A stretch of 64,000 nucleotides of DNA from Imbricaverruca yamaguchii (Eukaryota > Arthropoda > Thecostraca > Neoverrucidae). The position numbers were made by a program, and so were the translations under genes. Location: NCBI GenBank assembly GCA_034440575.1, contig JAOTOL010001520.1, forward strand, positions 992,001 through 1,056,000, in the 5' to 3' direction. Within the stretch, counting starts at the first letter, position 1; the number at the start of each line of letters is the position of its first letter. The notes beneath the pieces are model-generated. The model was not told the origin of the DNA and searched no databases. It saw only the letters and a list, made by a program, of their open reading frames with translations. Positions 44,061 to 57,081 of this stretch are shown in pieces.

Positions 44061-47000
44061 CCCCTACATCAGTTCGGATGTATCTAAAACTTACAGAGGT
44101 GAGCTTTTAAGATAAAAGGAACATGGACAGGCATGTGGATCAACGTTCGAACAACTTTTGTTTTTACCATTGTTCGGTGTCTAACGTACATCTTGAAATA
44201 AATGCAAACGACATAGAGTTTTGTCAATTGGACAATCACAAATGACATCACAACCATACGTGGCCTATTATCAAAACACAAATAAGCACAAATATTAGTC
44301 ACAAATAAGACACACTCACAGAACACGATGGATGGCATAATTCTTGGGTTTTTCTTGGTGTTGGTACGGGGTCGGCATAGATGGGCGTGATTCTTGGGCG
44401 TAGATCGGCAGAATATCTAGTGTTAAGTGTTATGGTGGCGCTGGTTGTGCGGCGTGTTATGGTGCTGCTGATTGGACTTGGAGTATTGGTGATCGAATAA
44501 CACCAACCATAATACCAGCTTGGAGTGCTGGTCCTATGGTTGGTGGTGTTAGTTGTAGAGTACCTAGTGTTATGGTTTTGCTGGTTGGACAGATGGTGAC
44601 AGATAGTCTTGTATTATGGTCCTTGGCTGTGAATTTTTGATATCAAGTATTTCATTCAGGTTTTCTTCTCGAGGTTGGTTGGTTGGTTTGGTGTTTGGTG
44701 TTTGGCGTTTCGGTGTTTCGTGGGGGCGGTGGTGGGCATCATTCTCTTCTCACTGTCACTTGACATATTCTGTGAAAATCTGTCAGTTGTCAATTTAGGT
44801 TTAGGATGCAAATCTCGGTTGGGATAATACCGAAACGAAATGAGGCGATGCCAGCGGGAAACAATTGGCTGCTGAACTCATCGAAATAAGCATCGGGATT
44901 GCCACAGATTCCGTTCTTCAGATTTAAATGTGCTCAGGAAATACACATTTGCACATTGTCCCATTAGGTCGTTCAATGTTCGATGTCCTGTGTCTCCCCG
45001 TGCTGCCAGCTTTTAGGTGAGTTTCCTGCCATATTCTGAATCTCATATCGGTCCCGGTTGTCGATTGTGACCCAACTGGTATGACATAAGCAACTACGTT
45101 TGGTAGTGATGGCAAAATAGTCAACCAATGGCAGATGACTGGTGGATGTAATGGCTATTGCCACTATTTGAAGATCCTCATCTCACTCGGCTGGTGGACT
45201 AGTTCAAAATAGGCGCACGGAAGGCGTCTAATCGCGGAATATAGGCGCGCGGAATATAGGCGCACGGAAGGTGTCTCCAGCTAAAAGTGACACGTCACAG
45301 GACTACGTTAATTAATCAGCTTGAAATAATTTGACCTTCATGAATATAGCTAGGTTAGGTTAGGTTAATCAAGTGGGTCAAATGTATCCTCGCAAAATCT
45401 CGCAAGAATCAAGTGGACCGATTGCATCCTTGCAGGGGTGTTTTGTAAGATGGACATAAAGTAGGGTTTTGAACCGGCGCGAAATTGGAGGAGTGCGCTT
45501 TGAAGTGAAAAGATAAATCCATCTGAAAATATCAACCTAACCCAGTTTAAGCACGCCTAAAGTACACTTCAGATGATCTGAAGTTCGCTAAAAAGCGACA
45601 TTTCGGCGACTGCCACGCCCAGATAACAGCGAAATCTCGAGAATCAAGTGGGCCAAATCTATCCTCCGACGCACGGTTAGGCTTGTGATACTTTATCTGT
45701 GCATATTATTTGATAAAGATACTCTAGTAAAAGATGCAGCTGGTCTTGGCGCATCTGATGGTGTTATCAAGGCTAGGTTAGGTTTTCAACTTTTTCGAAG
45801 ATGTTTTTTTTAAATGAAAAAAGCAACATAGTTTGAGAAAAGTAGTAAACAAGCAACAAGCAACATTAGAAAAACAAAACATGTTTCCCTTAGCTTTTGC
45901 GACATTTTTCAACATGGTTCTGTTAACACGTGTCATTTAACATTTAGGTTAGGTTGATAAAAAGTACAAATGTTTATATTTATGTTATATTCATATTAAT
46001 GTTTAGGGTGCATTTTATAATTGTCTAAATTTGAAAATTGTGTTAAAAATGTTAATCAAAAGTTCTTTCTAAATTTTTATCCCTCCTAATTTTGGTACCT
46101 TGCCGAGCAAATAGTCTGCTTTACATTTTTCACCCGGGAAGCAAAATCCATAAATCCAGAGCATTTCTCCCAAAGCAGTTTAGTTTTTAGGCATGTTAAA
46201 GGCATGTTCGTCCGAACTAATTAATCTAAGCAATAGACGTAGAATCACGCACTGACCACGAATATAAGAAATCGTACCGTAACTTTTTGAGATACGAGCA
46301 TATGACGAACTCATGAAACATTGTTTGATGTTGAGAAAGTGTGGAATTTTCGCAAATTTTAAGGGAAGACAATTAACGTGGGTATGATAAAAGAAGGGAA
46401 AAATGAGGAAAAAATTGTGATGGTCGAAAATTATTGATGAATAGTATATCGATAGTTTTGAAACTTTTAAAAACATTTTCTAATATAATGTAATCTGACA
46501 AAGTAGCACACATGAATTGTGTATGGAACTACTATTTTGGATTTAAAAAATTATTGTGATTTGTTTAATTTTTAAAAAGTTTACTTAAAATTTTAAGTAC
46601 GAAAAAAGTGATAATTTTTAAATATTTTTTTCTCCATTTCCTCTTGGCACCGAACAGTGATATCAAGATGGCGTAGATCGGACACGAATCGAGCGAATTC
46701 TGCACACGCAGTCCACAGGAATTTCAAGATTTTACGAATTTTTCATTTACAACAATTTCCTCATACAACCGAAGTTACACAGACGTAAGTGGACGAGCTG
46801 AGCTGAGAAAAGTAACTTATATCGATCTAGCTGTGTAACTTTTTGAGATATAAGCTAAATAGTTTTGGCATGATGCTTAAGAAAATGATACATGACAATA
46901 ATTATTTATAATACGTTGCCCACATGATGGGATTATCGACATTGTGTCGATTTGCGTTTGATAATGATAATTATCTATACAACTTGTGATGGACTTGGAT

Positions 47001-47227
47001 GGATGGATGGTATGGACTTGGACGCGACACATTGCTTTCTATTGACTTAGCACCAAAAGATCGGTTTTAAATTGTTCATTTGAGAAATAAGGAAATAATG
47101 GAAATTATGATGAGTACATATCGTAGCAAATGTCCAAGTGCATATATGTGGCGAATTTGGTTTTGCTATGTTGAATACTTTGTGCTATAAGAACAATATT
47201 ACTTACTAGTGTTAAAATGCAAAATAG
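44061..47227. other. AT-rich unassigned region
   Basis: No gene recognised. Short repeats are present: ATAGGCGC(A/G)CGGAA three times at 45208-45270 and scattered GGTTAGGTT runs (about 45353, 45775, 45950). From about 45800 to 46900 it is very AT-rich. Confidence 0.45.
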
Positions 47228-47472
47228 CCTATCTGGGGGGAAATATCTGTCAACGACCAACCTGATGTGCTCCAAAAGATGAGGCCGACTGGAAGATATC
47301 GCATTGTCACATTATCACATCATGAGAGCGAAAATTTCACCCTCGAAGCACTATTAGATCACCAAACGCGACACACCGTATGGCTAAAGTTTGAAGCAGA
47401 AGGCAATTGCGAATTGCTGCGCATTGCCGACAATCGTGTGGCTCATTGCGATGTGCTGACAGTCGAGAGCTT
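47228..47472 (+). CDS. Short open frame interrupted by the LINE cluster
   Basis: After a stop at 47225 the + frame reads about 80 codons of non-repetitive peptide (for example VLQKMRPTGRYRIVTLSHHE and HTVWLKFEAEGNCELLRIAD) and runs into the 11-bp LINE target GTCGAGAGCTT at 47462-47472. On the far side of the LINE cluster the sequence after the same 11-mer continues TTAATGGAGTTATAA, so the uninterrupted allele would end a few codons later. It looks more protein-like than most open frames in the window, but no family is recognised and no splice or start signal is clear. Confidence 0.3.
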
Positions 47473-47573
47473 TTTTTTTTTTTTTGATTTTATTATGGTG
47501 AGCACTTCGGCCTGCTCAGGCCATTTCGTGCTATAAACAGAATAATAAGAAAGGTTATGTCATGAAAGTCAAC

Positions 47574-50500
47574 TTAGATGTCCTGAAGCAAGTTGGTATT
47601 CCTGAGAAATTTTAAAAGTAGATCAATGAGACTCGGGTGTGTATCCCCTAATAGTGTGGGCAAAGAAAACGGGACGTTGTGTGTACGGCAGTAGTGTGTA
47701 AGTGGTTTTCGATGGTCATGGTAGTGTTGACAGTGTAGAAGAACATGTGAAACTGTAAGATGAGTATTGCATGATGGGCATGAAGGTCGAGGTGACGCAG
47801 TATAAATATATCTGTGGGTGAGAAAAGTGTGACCTATGCGGAGACGAGATAACACTTTTTCTTCTTGTCTGTTTTTCTGATATGATGTGGTCCAGTTATC
47901 AATGACGGGTTTGATGAAACGTAATTGTGTGTGGTTGGTAGTTTCAGTCCATTGTTTGTTCCAGAAGTGTCGGATGCTCTGTTTTATCGCTGACTTAATG
48001 GCTTCGAAATGTTGTGGAATTTCTGTGATGTTTGGAAGTAGTAGTGATGATTTAGCTAAATGATCTGCTTGGTCGTTTCCCTGGGATGCCGCAGTGACTG
48101 GGCACCCACAGGAAACGGACCTTGATGCCCATGAAATGAAGTGTTCCTAGTGTGTTATAAATGGACAGATGGAAATGGTGTGAAATGGAAAGGGAAGAAA
48201 GTGATTGAAGGACAGATTTAGAGTCGGAACAAATGACAACACTGCGCATGGGGTGACAAATTGAACGGTTGCGGACATAACGAAGGGCAATGAGGATGGC
48301 GTGCAGTTCGGCGATGAAAATGGACGTCCCGTTTGGCAAGCGATGTTGTTTGGTGTGTGTCCCTGAAACGAAGGCATTTCCTGTGTAATTGGTGTCTTTA
48401 GATCCATCGGTGTAAACAAAAGGAACGTGACGATACCGAGAACGAAACTGGTTGAATTTTTGTTTGACGTATTCTGGACAAAGCTGTGATTTTGAAGTGG
48501 TGGTCAGATAAAAAATGTGTCGTTCGGTCATCTGCCACGGTGGTGTAGTTGGTGGAGGAAGAGCAGTAATATGTGGAATGTTGTAGTGGAGTTGTGTAGA
48601 ATATGTTTTGATGCGTGAAGCTATTGTAAGACCGGTTCGCTTTTCGGCGGGACCTAAATATTCGTGGTGTAGATTTGGGAGAATTTGTAATGATGCATGT
48701 GTGAGGTGATGTTCTTTGAATTGAATTTTTGCGGCATAGCGAAGTGTTAGTTCCATCCTTCGGAGAGCTAATGGTGTGATTACTGATTCGGTTTGTAGAG
48801 AAGTGATGGGGGACGTGGTCATTGCACCGAGTGCTATCCGGATAAATTTATTTTGTAATGTGTCTAAAACTTGCAAAGCGGAGGTACTGCCACCTGCGTA
48901 AACCACTCAACCATACTCTATGATGGGAAGAACCAATGATTTGTACAGTTGCAAAAGTGTGTGACGATCGGAACCGAATGGTGTAGACGTAATGCAGCGA
49001 AATAAATTGAGTCTGTGGAAACATTTTGCCTGGACGTGTTTGATGTGTTGATGCATGGAAAGCCGACGATCAAAAATAATGCCAAGAAATTTAAACGAAT
49101 GTACGAAAGGTATGTCAGTATTTCCAAGGTAAAGTGGTGTTTCTGGATGCGGGTTTGGAGGCGATTTGCTGAATATCATGGTGGCAGATTTGGGAGGCGA
49201 GAATGTGAAACCGTATTTGATAGACCATTGGTGTATGTGGTCAAGTGCGTTTTGGAGTCTAAATAGGCAATGTTCTTTGTTTTCATCTGTGCACCAAATT
49301 GCGCTGTCATCGGCGAAAAGAGAACGTGATATTTGAGGTGGAACATCGGTGAAAATATCGTCAATGATGATGTTAAATAAAATTGGTGATAAACAGCTTC
49401 CCTGTGGTAATCCATTTTTCATGAAATGTAAATTGGAAATCGCTGACCTGCACCGGAGATGAAATTTACGGGAACCAGTCAAAAATCCTATCAAATAATG
49501 TGCTAAATTCCCTCTGACGCCGATGTGAAGAAGTTTTGAAATCAATGCGGGTTTGTGTACCATGTCATATGCTTTGCTAATGTCTAAAAATACTGCGATG
49601 GTGTGTTGATGTTTCTTATAGCCATGGCGTATGTCTGTTTCCAATCGAATGAGGTGATCTATTGTGCTGTGTCCAGGACGAAAGCCGCATTGAATTGGAG
49701 ATAAAAGAGAATGTGTTTCTAAATACCAGGTCAGTCTTTTTATAATCATACGTTCGAAAAGTTTTCCTAGGCAACTGGTGAGAGCGATGGGTCGAAAATT
49801 GTTGGGGTTGCTGTGATCTTTGCCAGGTTTTGGTATGGGAATGATGGTGGCCTCTTTCCAAGATTCAGGAAACATGTGACCTGACCATAATGAATTAAAT
49901 GTTTGTAAGATGGAATGTTTCGTATCGTCGGATAAATGTCTGAAAAAGGAATAATGTAAATTATCTGGCCCTACTGAAGTATTACCGGCGGAAGAAATTG
50001 CTGTGTCTAGTTCTGAAAGTTGAAAAGGGCTATTGTATGTTTCAGTGTTGTCCGAGTTGAATTGTGTTAAATCGGTGTGAAAGGTGTGTTCAGCATTTTG
50101 CAAAAATTCCGGTCTGTAATTGTTATCAGAGCTGTTGTGGGCTATAGTATCTGCTAATGTGTTTACTATTGTTTGTGCGTCTGTAATTGTGGTGTTCTGG
50201 ATTTTGAGGGCCGGGAGTGATTTAAATGGGGTGCGTCCAGACAACCGTCGGATTAACGGCCAAATTTTGCTGAGAGGCGTTTCTGATGTGAGTTGTTGCA
50301 AAATGAATTCCATGAACGACGTCTAGCCTCGCGAATGATGCGGCGGGTTCGAGCTCGTTCCTGGTTTCGATGAAGTAAATTGTGTGAATCGGGATGTCTG
50401 AGATATTTTCTAAATGCTCGTTTTCTAACTGCGATGGCATGTGCTACTTCGGGGCACCACCAAGGTACTGGTGTTCTCTTTGTGAAAGGTTTTGTGAGTG

Positions 50501-51344
50501 GAATAGTGATAGAAGCTGCTTCGAAAAGTGTTTTTGTAATGTGGTCGATGTTTTTGACGGGAGAAATGTTAGGGTTGTATTGAATATTTGAAAGTTCCTG
50601 AAATGTTGTCCAATCGGCCTTCGAAATTTTCCAGCGCGGTATAAAACTGGTTGTGATATCGGTTGCTGTTGAAAATGTGGTGGTTAATTTGATGGGGTAG
50701 TGGTCGCTATCATGAATGTCAGTGTCAACGGTCCAGTCGAACTCATTGGCCAGTGTCGGAGAGCATATTGATAAATCAATAGCTGTTTGTGTATTATGTC
50801 CAAGATGGAAAAAAGTTGGTTCTCCGGTATTCAGTAGTACTAAATTATGTCGATCTAAAACTTGTTCAATGATGTGTCCTCGAGTGTCTCCATGCGTACG
50901 TGAATGATCCCAGGCTGGACTATGTGCATTGAAGTCTCCGAGTAATATGAATGGGTTCTTGAAATGTGTCATGAGATCTTCTAATTGTGACAAAATACTT
51001 GTATTGTCTGTGTGTGGGGGAATATAAATGGAGCATACATCCATATTCCTACCATGTAAACGTAAGGTGCAAGCTACTGCTTGCAAAGGTGAATTAAATG
51101 TAATTTGCGTATGCGTAAAATCATTGTTGACGTAAAGTGCTGTACCGCCACTTCGATGAGGTCCACGGACCTCGTCGTGACGGTACAGCGAGTAATTTGA
51201 AAGATTAAAGTTGTATGTATCATTAGGCAAAAACCATGTTTCTTGTAGTGCTATGAGAATAGGTGTGAGAATATTGAATAATGCTTTCATTTCGGCCCAT
51301 TTGGATATCAAACTACGGCAATTCCATTGTAAAAATGTAGACAT
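47574..51344 (-). pseudogene. LINE ORF2 polyprotein, copy 1 (two frameshifts, one stop)
   Basis: Expected about 1,256 residues: endonuclease, reverse transcriptase, RNase H and a Cys/His tail. Start ATG 51344 (MSTFLQWNCRSL). Endonuclease landmarks are LQET, GDFNAHSPAW and SDHYPI. Reverse transcriptase has PNNFRPIALTSCLGK, FLDISKAYDM, GLPQGSCLSPILFN, the catalytic LFADDS and FKFLGI. RNase H has YTDGSK, ELHAI, SDSKSVLQSL and VPSHCGIPG. The tail has CPSCNTHLTVSHVLLHC. Breaks relative to copy 2: a lost A (50300-50303), a TGC-to-TGA nonsense codon (complement TCA at 48907-48909) just after the reverse transcriptase core, and an extra T (48076-48078) in RNase H. The two indels are in homopolymers. 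Confidence 0.93.
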
Positions 51345-51357
51345 GGGAAAAGAAGTG

Positions 51358-52920
51358 TTAATGTTTGTCAGCACCTTTCGGTGCTTGTCGGAGCCAGGAG
51401 TGTAATTCTGGTGGATGTGTGTGTTGGGTGCGGACAGCGGCGGTGGCCGCGGCTGGCCCGCTGGATCCGTCCGGCCGACCGGTGACCTTGGTATGGTCAC
51501 GGCGGCCGGTTACTGCCGCGGGGGATGCCCGCCGGCCCGGAGTCGGTCGTGTCACGTGGGTGGCGGTGGGCGCTGGACGCGCAGGGCTCGATCGGCGGCT
51601 TGCTGGGGAACGTGGATTTCCTCCGGCAGCCGAGTGGCTGCGGGGTCTGGCATTCCTTGAGGAATTTGTTTGTGTGTGCGAAGTCGATGTGGTCTTTGTG
51701 TTTGGAGCCAGGGTGGTTTGTTTGTTTGTGGTCAATGGTGTGAGTTTTTGAAGTGGAGCTAAGCCAGGAATGATGTCGGTTTGCATCGAGCAAGAGATGG
51801 TATTCACGCGGAGAGTGGGTGGAGCAATGGCGGCTGCCTGGGCGTATGATTTTGTGGCCGGCGAGGTGGCCTCGACAGACCGGCGGGCCTGGGGATAGGA
51901 CACCCCGGTCGTAGCTTTCACTGCGCACACTTCCTTTTCCTTGCGCCAGACTGGGCAAATGGGTGATGTGGTCAGGTGATCAGAGGTGTGGCAGTTCAGG
52001 CAGTGGGCTGGTTTGGAGCAGGTGGTCTCGGGATGGGGTGGTTCACCGCACTTGGAGCATCGGGCTGTTTGGCGGCATGTTTTGCTGCCATGGCCGAAGC
52101 GCTGGCAGTTAAAACAGCGGAGAGGATTGGGAATGAAGACACGGACTTGGAATCGTAGGTATCCGGCGAGGAGGGTCTTGGGAAGAGTGGTGGAATTGAA
52201 CGTAAGGACAAGGAGGCTCGTATCACGTTTCTGGCCATCTTTGAAGGAGGTGATGCGGCGGACGTGGGTCACCCCCTCCGGCCCGAGCTCCGCCTGAATA
52301 TCTGCCTCAGACATGAAGCGGAGCTCCGGCGCGAAGATGGTGCCCTTGGTGGTATTACGGTTGGAATGGAGGGAAATGGTGACGGATTTACCACAAAATG
52401 TGGTGGTGCGGAGGAGGGCTTTGGTTTGGGTTCTGGTTTGGGTTTTGATGACGAGGGTTCCGTTGGCAGGGGCTTCGATATCAGGATTTGCTAAGGAGCA
52501 GATGGCAAGGAGCTGTTTGGTCGGCCAGAAAACGTTGATGCGACGGAAGGAAACGGATTCCTCGACAGGCTTAACGACTACGTATGAGCCAGCGCTGTCG
52601 AGGTAGGGTTCGATGGGTTCAGGTGGTGAGGGCGTGGTCTGGTTCGAGCGATGGTCAGCGGCGTGTAGAGTGATGGTATGGTCCGAGAGTGAGGTCGTGG
52701 TCTTGGGATGAGCAGGGGTCGGTGATGTGCAGAGGGCTTCCATTGCATCATCAAGCGGAATTGTCTGGCGTTGGTCATCAGTGGCGGTATCGTGCGGAGG
52801 TGCATCAGGTGCCGAGTCCGTGTTCGTGCGACGGTCGTCAGTCGGGGCTAATGGCGGAAAATCAGAGTCGGAGTCAGTTGGAGAGCAGGGGTCGATGTCC
52901 TTCTTGCGTTTTTTCCCCAT
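51358..52920 (-). CDS. LINE ORF1 protein, copy 1 (intact)
   Basis: 520-residue gag-like RNA-binding protein that coats LINE RNA. The start is the ATG at 52920 (MGKKRKKDIDPC), chosen because copy 2 has the same start and upstream in-frame sequence is not conserved as coding. Residues 1-110 are acidic, Pro/Thr-rich; residues about 115-265 are a globular RRM-like region; three zinc knuckles follow at C269-C282 (CFNCQRFGHGSKTC), C288-C301 (CSKCGEPPHPETTC) and C307-C322 (last one CX2CX4HX6C). A basic Ser/Pro/Arg-rich tail closes the protein. It ends 13 bp before ORF2, an arrangement compatible with reinitiation. No frame break is seen in this copy. Confidence 0.93.
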   Translation of the reverse strand: MGKKRKKDIDPCSPTDSDSDFPPLAPTDDRRTNTDSAPDAPPHDTATDDQRQTIPLDDAMEALCTSPTPAHPKTTTSLSDHTITLHAADHRSNQTTPSPPEPIEPYLDSAGSYVVVKPVEESVSFRRINVFWPTKQLLAICSLANPDIEAPANGTLVIKTQTRTQTKALLRTTTFCGKSVTISLHSNRNTTKGTIFAPELRFMSEADIQAELGPEGVTHVRRITSFKDGQKRDTSLLVLTFNSTTLPKTLLAGYLRFQVRVFIPNPLRCFNCQRFGHGSKTCRQTARCSKCGEPPHPETTCSKPAHCLNCHTSDHLTTSPICPVWRKEKEVCAVKATTGVSYPQARRSVEATSPATKSYAQAAAIAPPTLRVNTISCSMQTDIIPGLAPLQKLTPLTTNKQTTLAPNTKTTSTSHTQTNSSRNARPRSHSAAGGNPRSPASRRSSPARPAPTATHVTRPTPGRRASPAAVTGRRDHTKVTGRPDGSSGPAAATAAVRTQHTHPPELHSWLRQAPKGADKH

Positions 52921-53294
52921 CTTGGGGAAGAAAAAAAACCCTACCCAAGGTACAAATAAATATAAGTAAGCACAGGAACTCAGGGAACGGAAGTGCAACG
53001 GAGACGAAAATCGAGCGGGGTGACGGGTGTCACCTCACTAGGAAAGAAACTGAGAAATAAGAGCGACGGGTGTCACCCAACGGAAATGAAAAATAAACTG
53101 CTATCTCCAGCAGCCAATCACGCCAAATCTGGCACGGCGCAGTGAGCAGTGGCTCTGTATATGGCGAGCAGGTAATACTGAACACTCCATGTCGAGAGCT
53201 TGATTTGATTTGATTACGGTGAGCACTTCGGCCTGCTCAGGCCATTTCGTGCTATAAACAGAATAATAAGAAAGGTTATGTCATGAAAGTCAAC

Positions 53295-56200
53295 TTACAT
53301 GTCCTGAAGCAAGTTGGTATTCCTGAGAAATTTTAAAAGTAGATCAATGAGACTCGGGTGTGTATCCCCTAATAGTGTGGGCAAAGAAAACGGGACGTTG
53401 TGTGTACGGCAGTAGTGTGTAAGTGGTTTTCGATGGTCATGGTAGTGTTGACAGTGTAGAAGAACATGTGAAACTGTAAGATAAGTATTGCATGATGGGC
53501 ATGAAGGTCGAGGTGACGCAGTATAAATATATCTGTGGGTGAGAAAAGTGTGACCTATGCGGAGACGAGATAACACTTTTTCTTCTTGTCTGTTTTTCTG
53601 ATATGATGTGGTCCAGTTATCAATGACGGGTTTGATGAAACGTAATTGTGTGTGGTTGGTAGTTTCAGTCCATTGTTTGTTCCAGAAGTGTCGGATGCTC
53701 TGTTTTATCGCTGACTTAATGGCTTCGAAATGTTGTGGAATTTCTGTGATGTTTGGAAGTAGGAGTGATGATTTAGCTAACTGATCTGCTTGGTCGTTCC
53801 CTGGGATGCCGCAGTGACTGGGCACCCACAGGAAACGGACCTTGATGCCCATGAAATGAAGTGTTTCTAGTGTGTTATAAATGGACAGATGGAAATGGTG
53901 TGAAAAGGAAAGAGAAGAAAGTGATTGAAGGACAGATTTAGAGTCGGAACAAATGACAACACTGCGCATGGGATGACAAATTGAACGGTTGCGGACATAA
54001 CGAAGGGCAATGAGGATGGCGTGCAATTCGGCGATGAAAATGGACGTCCCGTTTGGCAAGCGATGCTGTTTGGTGTGTGTCCCTGAAACGAAGGCATTTC
54101 CTGTGTAATTTGTGTCTTTAGATCCATCGGTGTAAACAAAAGGAACGTGACGATACCGAGAACGAAACTGGTTGAATTTTTTGTTTGACGTATTCTGGAC
54201 AAAGCTGTGATTTTGAAGTGGTGGTCAGATAAAAAAATGTGTCGTTCGGTCATCTGCCACGGTGGTGTAGTTGGTGGAGGAAGAGCAGTAATATGTGGAA
54301 TGTTGTAGTGGAGTTGTGTAGAATATGTTTTGATGCGTGAAGCTATTGTAAGACCGGTTCGCTTTTCGGCGGGACCTAAATATTCGTGGTGTAGATTTGG
54401 GAGAATTTGTAATGATGCATGTGTGAGGTGATGTTCCTTGAATTGAATTTTTGCGGCATAGCGAAGTGTTAGTTCCATCCTTCGGAGAGCTAATGGTGTG
54501 ATTACTGATTCGGTTTGTAGAGAAGTGATGGGGGACGTGGTCATTGCACCGAGTGCTATCCGGATAAATTTATTTTGTAATGTGTCTAAAACTTGCAAAG
54601 CGGAGGTACTGCCACCTGCGTAAACCACGCAACCATACTCTATGATGGGAAGAACCAATGATTTGTACAGTTGCAAAAGTGTGTGACGATCGGAACCGAA
54701 TGGTGTAGACGTAATGCAGCGAAATAAATTGAGTCTGTGGAAACATTTTGCCTGGACGTGTTTGACGTGTTGATGCATGGAAAGCCGACGATCAAAAATA
54801 ATGCCAAGAAATTTAAACGAATGTACGAAAGGTATGTCAGTATTTCCAAGGTGAAGTGGTGTTTCTGGATGCGGGTTTGGAGGCGATTTGCTGAATATCA
54901 TGGTGGCAGATTTTGGAGGCGAGAATGTGAAACCGTATTTGATAGACCATTGGTGTATGTGGTCAAGTGCGTTTTGGAGTCTAAATAGGCAATGTTCTTT
55001 GTTTTCATCTGTGCACCAAATTGCGCTGTCATCGGCGAAAAGAGAACGTGATATTTGAGGTGGAACATCGGTGAAAATATCGTCAATGATGATGTTAAAT
55101 AAAATTGGTGATAAACAGCTTCCCTGTGGTAATCCATTTTTCATGAAGTGTAAATTGGAAATCGCTGACCTGCACCGGAGATGGAATTTACGGGAACCAG
55201 TCAAAAATCCTATCAAATAATGTGCTAAATTCCCTCTGACGCCGATGTGAAGAAGTTTTGAAATCAATGCGGGTTTGTGTACCATGTCATATGCTTTGCT
55301 AATGTCTAAAAAATACTGCGATGGTGTGTTGATGTTTCTTATAGCCATGGCGTATGTCTGTTTCCAATCGAATGAGGTGATCTATTGTGCTGTGTCCAGG
55401 ACGAAAGCCGCATTGAATTGGAGATAAAAGAGAATGTGTTTCTAAATACCAGGTCAGTCTTTTTATAATCATACGTTCGAAAAGTTTTCCTAGGCAACTG
55501 GTGAGAGCGATGGGTCGAAAATTGTTGGGGTTGCTGTGATCTTTGCCAGGTTTTGGTATGGGAATGATGGTGGCCTCTTTCCAAGATTCAGGAAACATGT
55601 GACCTGACCATAATGAATTAAATGTTTGTAAGATGGAATGTTTCGTATCGTCGGATAAATGTCTGAAAAAGGAATAATGTAAATTATCTGGCCCTACTGA
55701 AGTATTACCGGCGGAAGAAATTGCTGTGTCTAGTTCTGAAAGTTGAAAAGGGCTATTGTATGTTTCAGTGTTGTCCGAGTTGAATTGTGTTAAATCGGTG
55801 TGAAAGGTGTGTTCAGCATTTTGTAAAAATTCCGGTCTGTAATTGTTATCAGAGCTGTTGTGGGCCATAGTATCTGCTAATGTGTTTACTATTGTTTGTG
55901 CGTCTGTAATTGTGGTGTTCTGGATTTTGAGGGCCGGGAGTGATTTAAATGGGGTGCGTCCAGACAACCGTCGGATTAACTGCCAAATTTTGCTGAGAGG
56001 CGTTTCTGATGTGAGTTGTTGCAAAAATGAATTCCATGAACGACGTCTAGCCTCGCGAATGATGCGGCGGGTTCGAGCTCGTTCCTGGTTTCGATGAAGT
56101 AAATTGTGTGAATCGGGATGTCTGAGATATTTTCTAAATGCTCGTTTTCTAACTGCGATGGCATGTGCTACTTCGGGGCACCACCAAGGTACTGGTGTTC

Positions 56201-57067
56201 TCTTTGTGAAAGGTTTTGTGAGTGGAATAGTGATAGAAGCTGCTTCGAAAAGTGTTGTTGTAATGTGGTCGATGTTTTCGACGGGAGAAATGTTAGGGTT
56301 GTATTGAATATTTGAAAGTTCCTGAAATGTTGTCCAATCGGCCTTCGAAATTTTCCAGCGCGGTATAAAACTGGTTGTGGTATCGGTTGCTGTTGAAAAT
56401 GTGGTGGTTAATTTGATGGGGTAGTGGTCGCTATCATGAATGTCAGTGTCAACGGTCCAGTCGAACTCATTGGCCAGTGTCGGAGAGCATATTGATAAAT
56501 CAATAGCTGTTTGTGTATTATGTCCAAGATGGAAAAAAGTTGGTTCTCCGGTATTCAGTAGTACTAAATTATGTCGATCTAAAACTTGTTCAATGATGTG
56601 TCCTCGAGTGTCTCCATGCGTACGTGAATGATCCCAGGCTGGACTATGTGCATTGAAGTCTCCGAGTAATATGAATGGGTTCTTGAAATGTGTCATGAGA
56701 TCTTCTAATTGTGTCAAAATACTTGTATTGTCTGTGTGTGGGGAATATAAATGGAGCATACATCCATATTCCTACCATGTAAACGTAAGGTGCAAGCTAC
56801 TGCTTGCAAAGGTGAATTAAGTGTAATGTGCGTATGCGTAAAATCATTGTTGATGTAAAGTGCTGTACCGCCACTTCGATGAGGTCCACGGACCTCGTCG
56901 TGACGGTACAGCGAGTAATTTGAAAGATTAAAGTTGTATGTATCATTAGGCAAAAACCATGTTTCTTGTAGTGCTATAAGAATAGGTGTGAGAATATTGA
57001 AAAATGCTTTCATTTCGGCCCATTTGGATATCAAGCTACGGCAATTCCATTGTAAAAATGTAGACAT
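53295..57067 (-). pseudogene. LINE ORF2 polyprotein, copy 2 (four homopolymer frameshifts)
   Basis: Start ATG 57067. The same endonuclease, reverse transcriptase (LFADDS), RNase H and Cys/His tail as copy 1. Frame breaks versus copy 1: four G instead of five (56740-56743), six A instead of five (55308-55313), six T instead of five (54177-54182) and seven A instead of six (54231-54237). At the copy 1 nonsense site this copy has Cys, and at the copy 1 RNase H break it has the uninterrupted GIPGNDQADQLAKSS reading. Every break is a one-base homopolymer change. Confidence 0.93.
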
Positions 57068-57081
57068 GGGAAAACAATTTG

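Larger units (their letters stand above)
47473..53190 (-). mobile_element. I-superfamily LINE, copy 1 (full length)
   Basis: Non-LTR retrotransposon about 5.7 kb long on the minus strand, with a 5' leader (53190-52921), ORF1, a 13-bp gap, ORF2 and an A-rich 3' end (TAATAAAATCA plus an A-run, complement at 47473-47495). It is flanked by the 11-bp site GTCGAGAGCTT at 47462-47472 and 53191-53201. The combination of a three-knuckle ORF1, an AP-type endonuclease, reverse transcriptase and RNase H in ORF2 fits the I superfamily (I, Nimb, LOA and related). Which clade cannot be decided by eye. Confidence 0.95.

Noticed and set aside
45353..45375. Telomere-type GGTTA repeat
   Set aside because: Only two to three GGTTA units at a time, scattered at 45353, 45775 and 45950, with no long array.
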